From Clostridium sp. UBA4108 (GTDB taxonomy: Bacteria; Bacillota; Clostridia; Clostridiales; Clostridiaceae), in assembly GCA_002381695.1 (NCBI GenBank), contig DFXM01000025.1, positions 53,941 to 60,055 on the forward strand: a stretch of 6,115 bases of DNA, written 5' to 3'. Below the pieces are notes generated by a model that worked only from the letters and a program-made list of their open reading frames with translations, made no database searches and was not told where the DNA came from. Positions 5,250 through 6,115 of this stretch are shown here, one piece after another. The position numbers were made by a program, and so were the translations under genes. Each line of letters opens with the position of its first letter. The first letter of the stretch is position 1.

Positions 5250-5943
5250 ATTTCACTTTTTCTGGCTCATTATATTTAACTCCAAAGGTTTCTACAGAAA
5301 CACTTTTCATTTTAACATCAGTAGTTGGTTTATCATTTGCACCAGTCTCAACACTAGCGATTTTATCCACAACCTCTATCCCTTCAGTAACTTTACCAAA
5401 AGCAGCATATGTATTATCTAAATGAGGTGCATCTTGATGCATTATGAAAAATTGAGAACCGGCAGAATCATTATTTTGAGATCTAGCCATGGAGATAACC
5501 CCTCTTACATGGGCTATATCATTGATTTCAAAACCATTAGAAGTAAATTCACCTGCTATAGAATAATCTGGACCACCCATACCTGTACCTTGAGGATCGC
5601 CACCTTGAATCATAAAGCCAGGTATAATTCTATGGAAAGTTAAGCCATTATAGAAACCGCTATTAGCAAGAGAAATAAAATTTCTCACTGTGTTTGGTGC
5701 TTTTTCTGGATAAAGTTCTAGCTTTATTATAGAACCATCTTCCATTTCTACAGTAGCAATGGGATTTTTATCTTCTGGTTTTTTCTCAGTTTCTTTACTT
5801 GCGGTTGGTGTGTTTGAATTATTTTCTTGTGGTGAATTGTTGTTATTTTTGTCAGTTGAATCTTTATCTTTAGAGCCACAACCTACTAAAAACATAGCTC
5901 CTACTAAGATAATAGATAATACTGAAATTATTTTTTTTCTCAT
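5248..5943 (-). CDS. Cyclophilin-type peptidyl-prolyl cis-trans isomerase, lipoprotein
   Basis: Catalyses proline cis-trans isomerisation to help exported proteins fold at the outer face of the membrane. The 231 residues begin with a lipoprotein signal: basic MRKK, a hydrophobic core and the lipobox LVGC, with Cys22 as the lipid anchor. A low-complexity linker rich in Asn, Ser, Thr, Lys and Glu (about 23-60) follows, then a full cyclophilin domain (about 61-221). Active-site segments are FHRIIPGFMIQGGD (103-116, with Arg105 and Gln113), MAR (152-154) and GSQFFI (162-167). The position taken by Trp in human cyclophilin A is His174 in HLD, so low cyclosporin sensitivity is expected. The ATG is preceded by AAAGGAGAG. 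The gene converges on the ArfA-like gene and shares its terminator. Typical single-domain clostridial lipoprotein PPIase; nothing is missing. Confidence 0.95.
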   Translation of the reverse strand: MRKKIISVLSIILVGAMFLVGCGSKDKDSTDKNNNNSPQENNSNTPTASKETEKKPEDKNPIATVEMEDGSIIKLELYPEKAPNTVRNFISLANSGFYNGLTFHRIIPGFMIQGGDPQGTGMGGPDYSIAGEFTSNGFEINDIAHVRGVISMARSQNNDSAGSQFFIMHQDAPHLDNTYAAFGKVTEGIEVVDKIASVETGANDKPTTDVKMKSVSVETFGVKYNEPEKVK

Positions 5944-6115
5944 TAATTGTCTCTCCTTTTAGCTTATGATTTTTACTTTGTATACTCTATAAAGTTTATC
6001 ATTTATTAGTATAGATTAAAATATAAAATATATGAAATTTTTGTTATATTTACATATATAAGTTGTAATTAAGTTTCTACATTATACAAATGGCTTAAAT
6101 ATAAAATTAGATTAA
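5944..6115 (-). promoter_or_regulatory. Upstream region of the cyclophilin gene
   Basis: No gene is visible. The ribosome binding site AAAGGAGAG ends eight bases before the ATG. A perfect TATAAT on the minus strand (6081-6086) could be a promoter with a leader of about 130 bases, and TATACT-like and TATAGA-like sequences lie nearer the gene (about 5985-6020). None has a good -35, so the start point cannot be fixed. Confidence 0.3.

Noticed and set aside
5980..5985. Single GTATAC upstream of the cyclophilin gene
   Set aside because: About two copies are expected by chance in this window; without phased partners it is not evidence of RHH control.

Overview
This window is strongly AT-rich. It has Gram-positive style Shine-Dalgarno sites (AGGAG, GGAGGT), codon use rich in AGA, ATA and TTA, and a lipoprotein-anchored foldase. 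All of this points to a low-GC Firmicute, most likely a Clostridium or close relative. No species can be named from the sequence alone.

Positions 1-4680 read leftward (minus strand) and look like one five-gene block. In transcription order it contains: a ribbon-helix-helix (RHH) protein with a very long coiled coil (3643-4509); an OmpR-type response regulator (2925-3617); an ABC ATPase of the BcrA/LanF antibiotic-resistance type (1851-2774); its six-helix ABC-2 permease (1061-1861); and a one-TM sensor histidine kinase (132-1043). A strong hairpin plus U-tract ends the block at 69-116. The kinase, regulator and transporter form a recognisable peptide-antibiotic sensing and efflux module, with the regulator and kinase genes placed at opposite ends of the transporter pair. 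A 150-nt gap before the ATPase gene carries a tandem heptamer and a possible promoter, so the transporter may have its own induced promoter. Upstream of the RHH gene lies an extended -10 promoter. Behind it are eight GTA-boxes (five of them perfect GTATAC) spaced 9-12 bp apart over 78 bp. This helically phased array is a natural candidate target for the RHH protein.

Positions 4680-5045 hold no intact gene of normal size. They contain a 17-bp hairpin, a 24-codon reading frame with a good ribosome binding site that may be the start of a decayed gene, and then a clear extended -10 promoter.

That promoter drives a rightward 57-codon gene (5061-5234). Its product carries KKGKGSYNRKKKH, which matches the signature of the ArfA ribosome-rescue factors. 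As in known ArfA/BrfA-type genes, a strong hairpin invades the end of the frame: it begins at the last residue of the motif and its 3' arm contains the stop codon. The same hairpin works on the other strand as the terminator of a leftward gene for a cyclophilin-type peptidyl-prolyl isomerase lipoprotein (5248-5943). The last 172 bases are the upstream region of that gene.

The two items most worth attention are the ArfA-like gene with its built-in hairpin, and the RHH coiled-coil protein with its phased box array.
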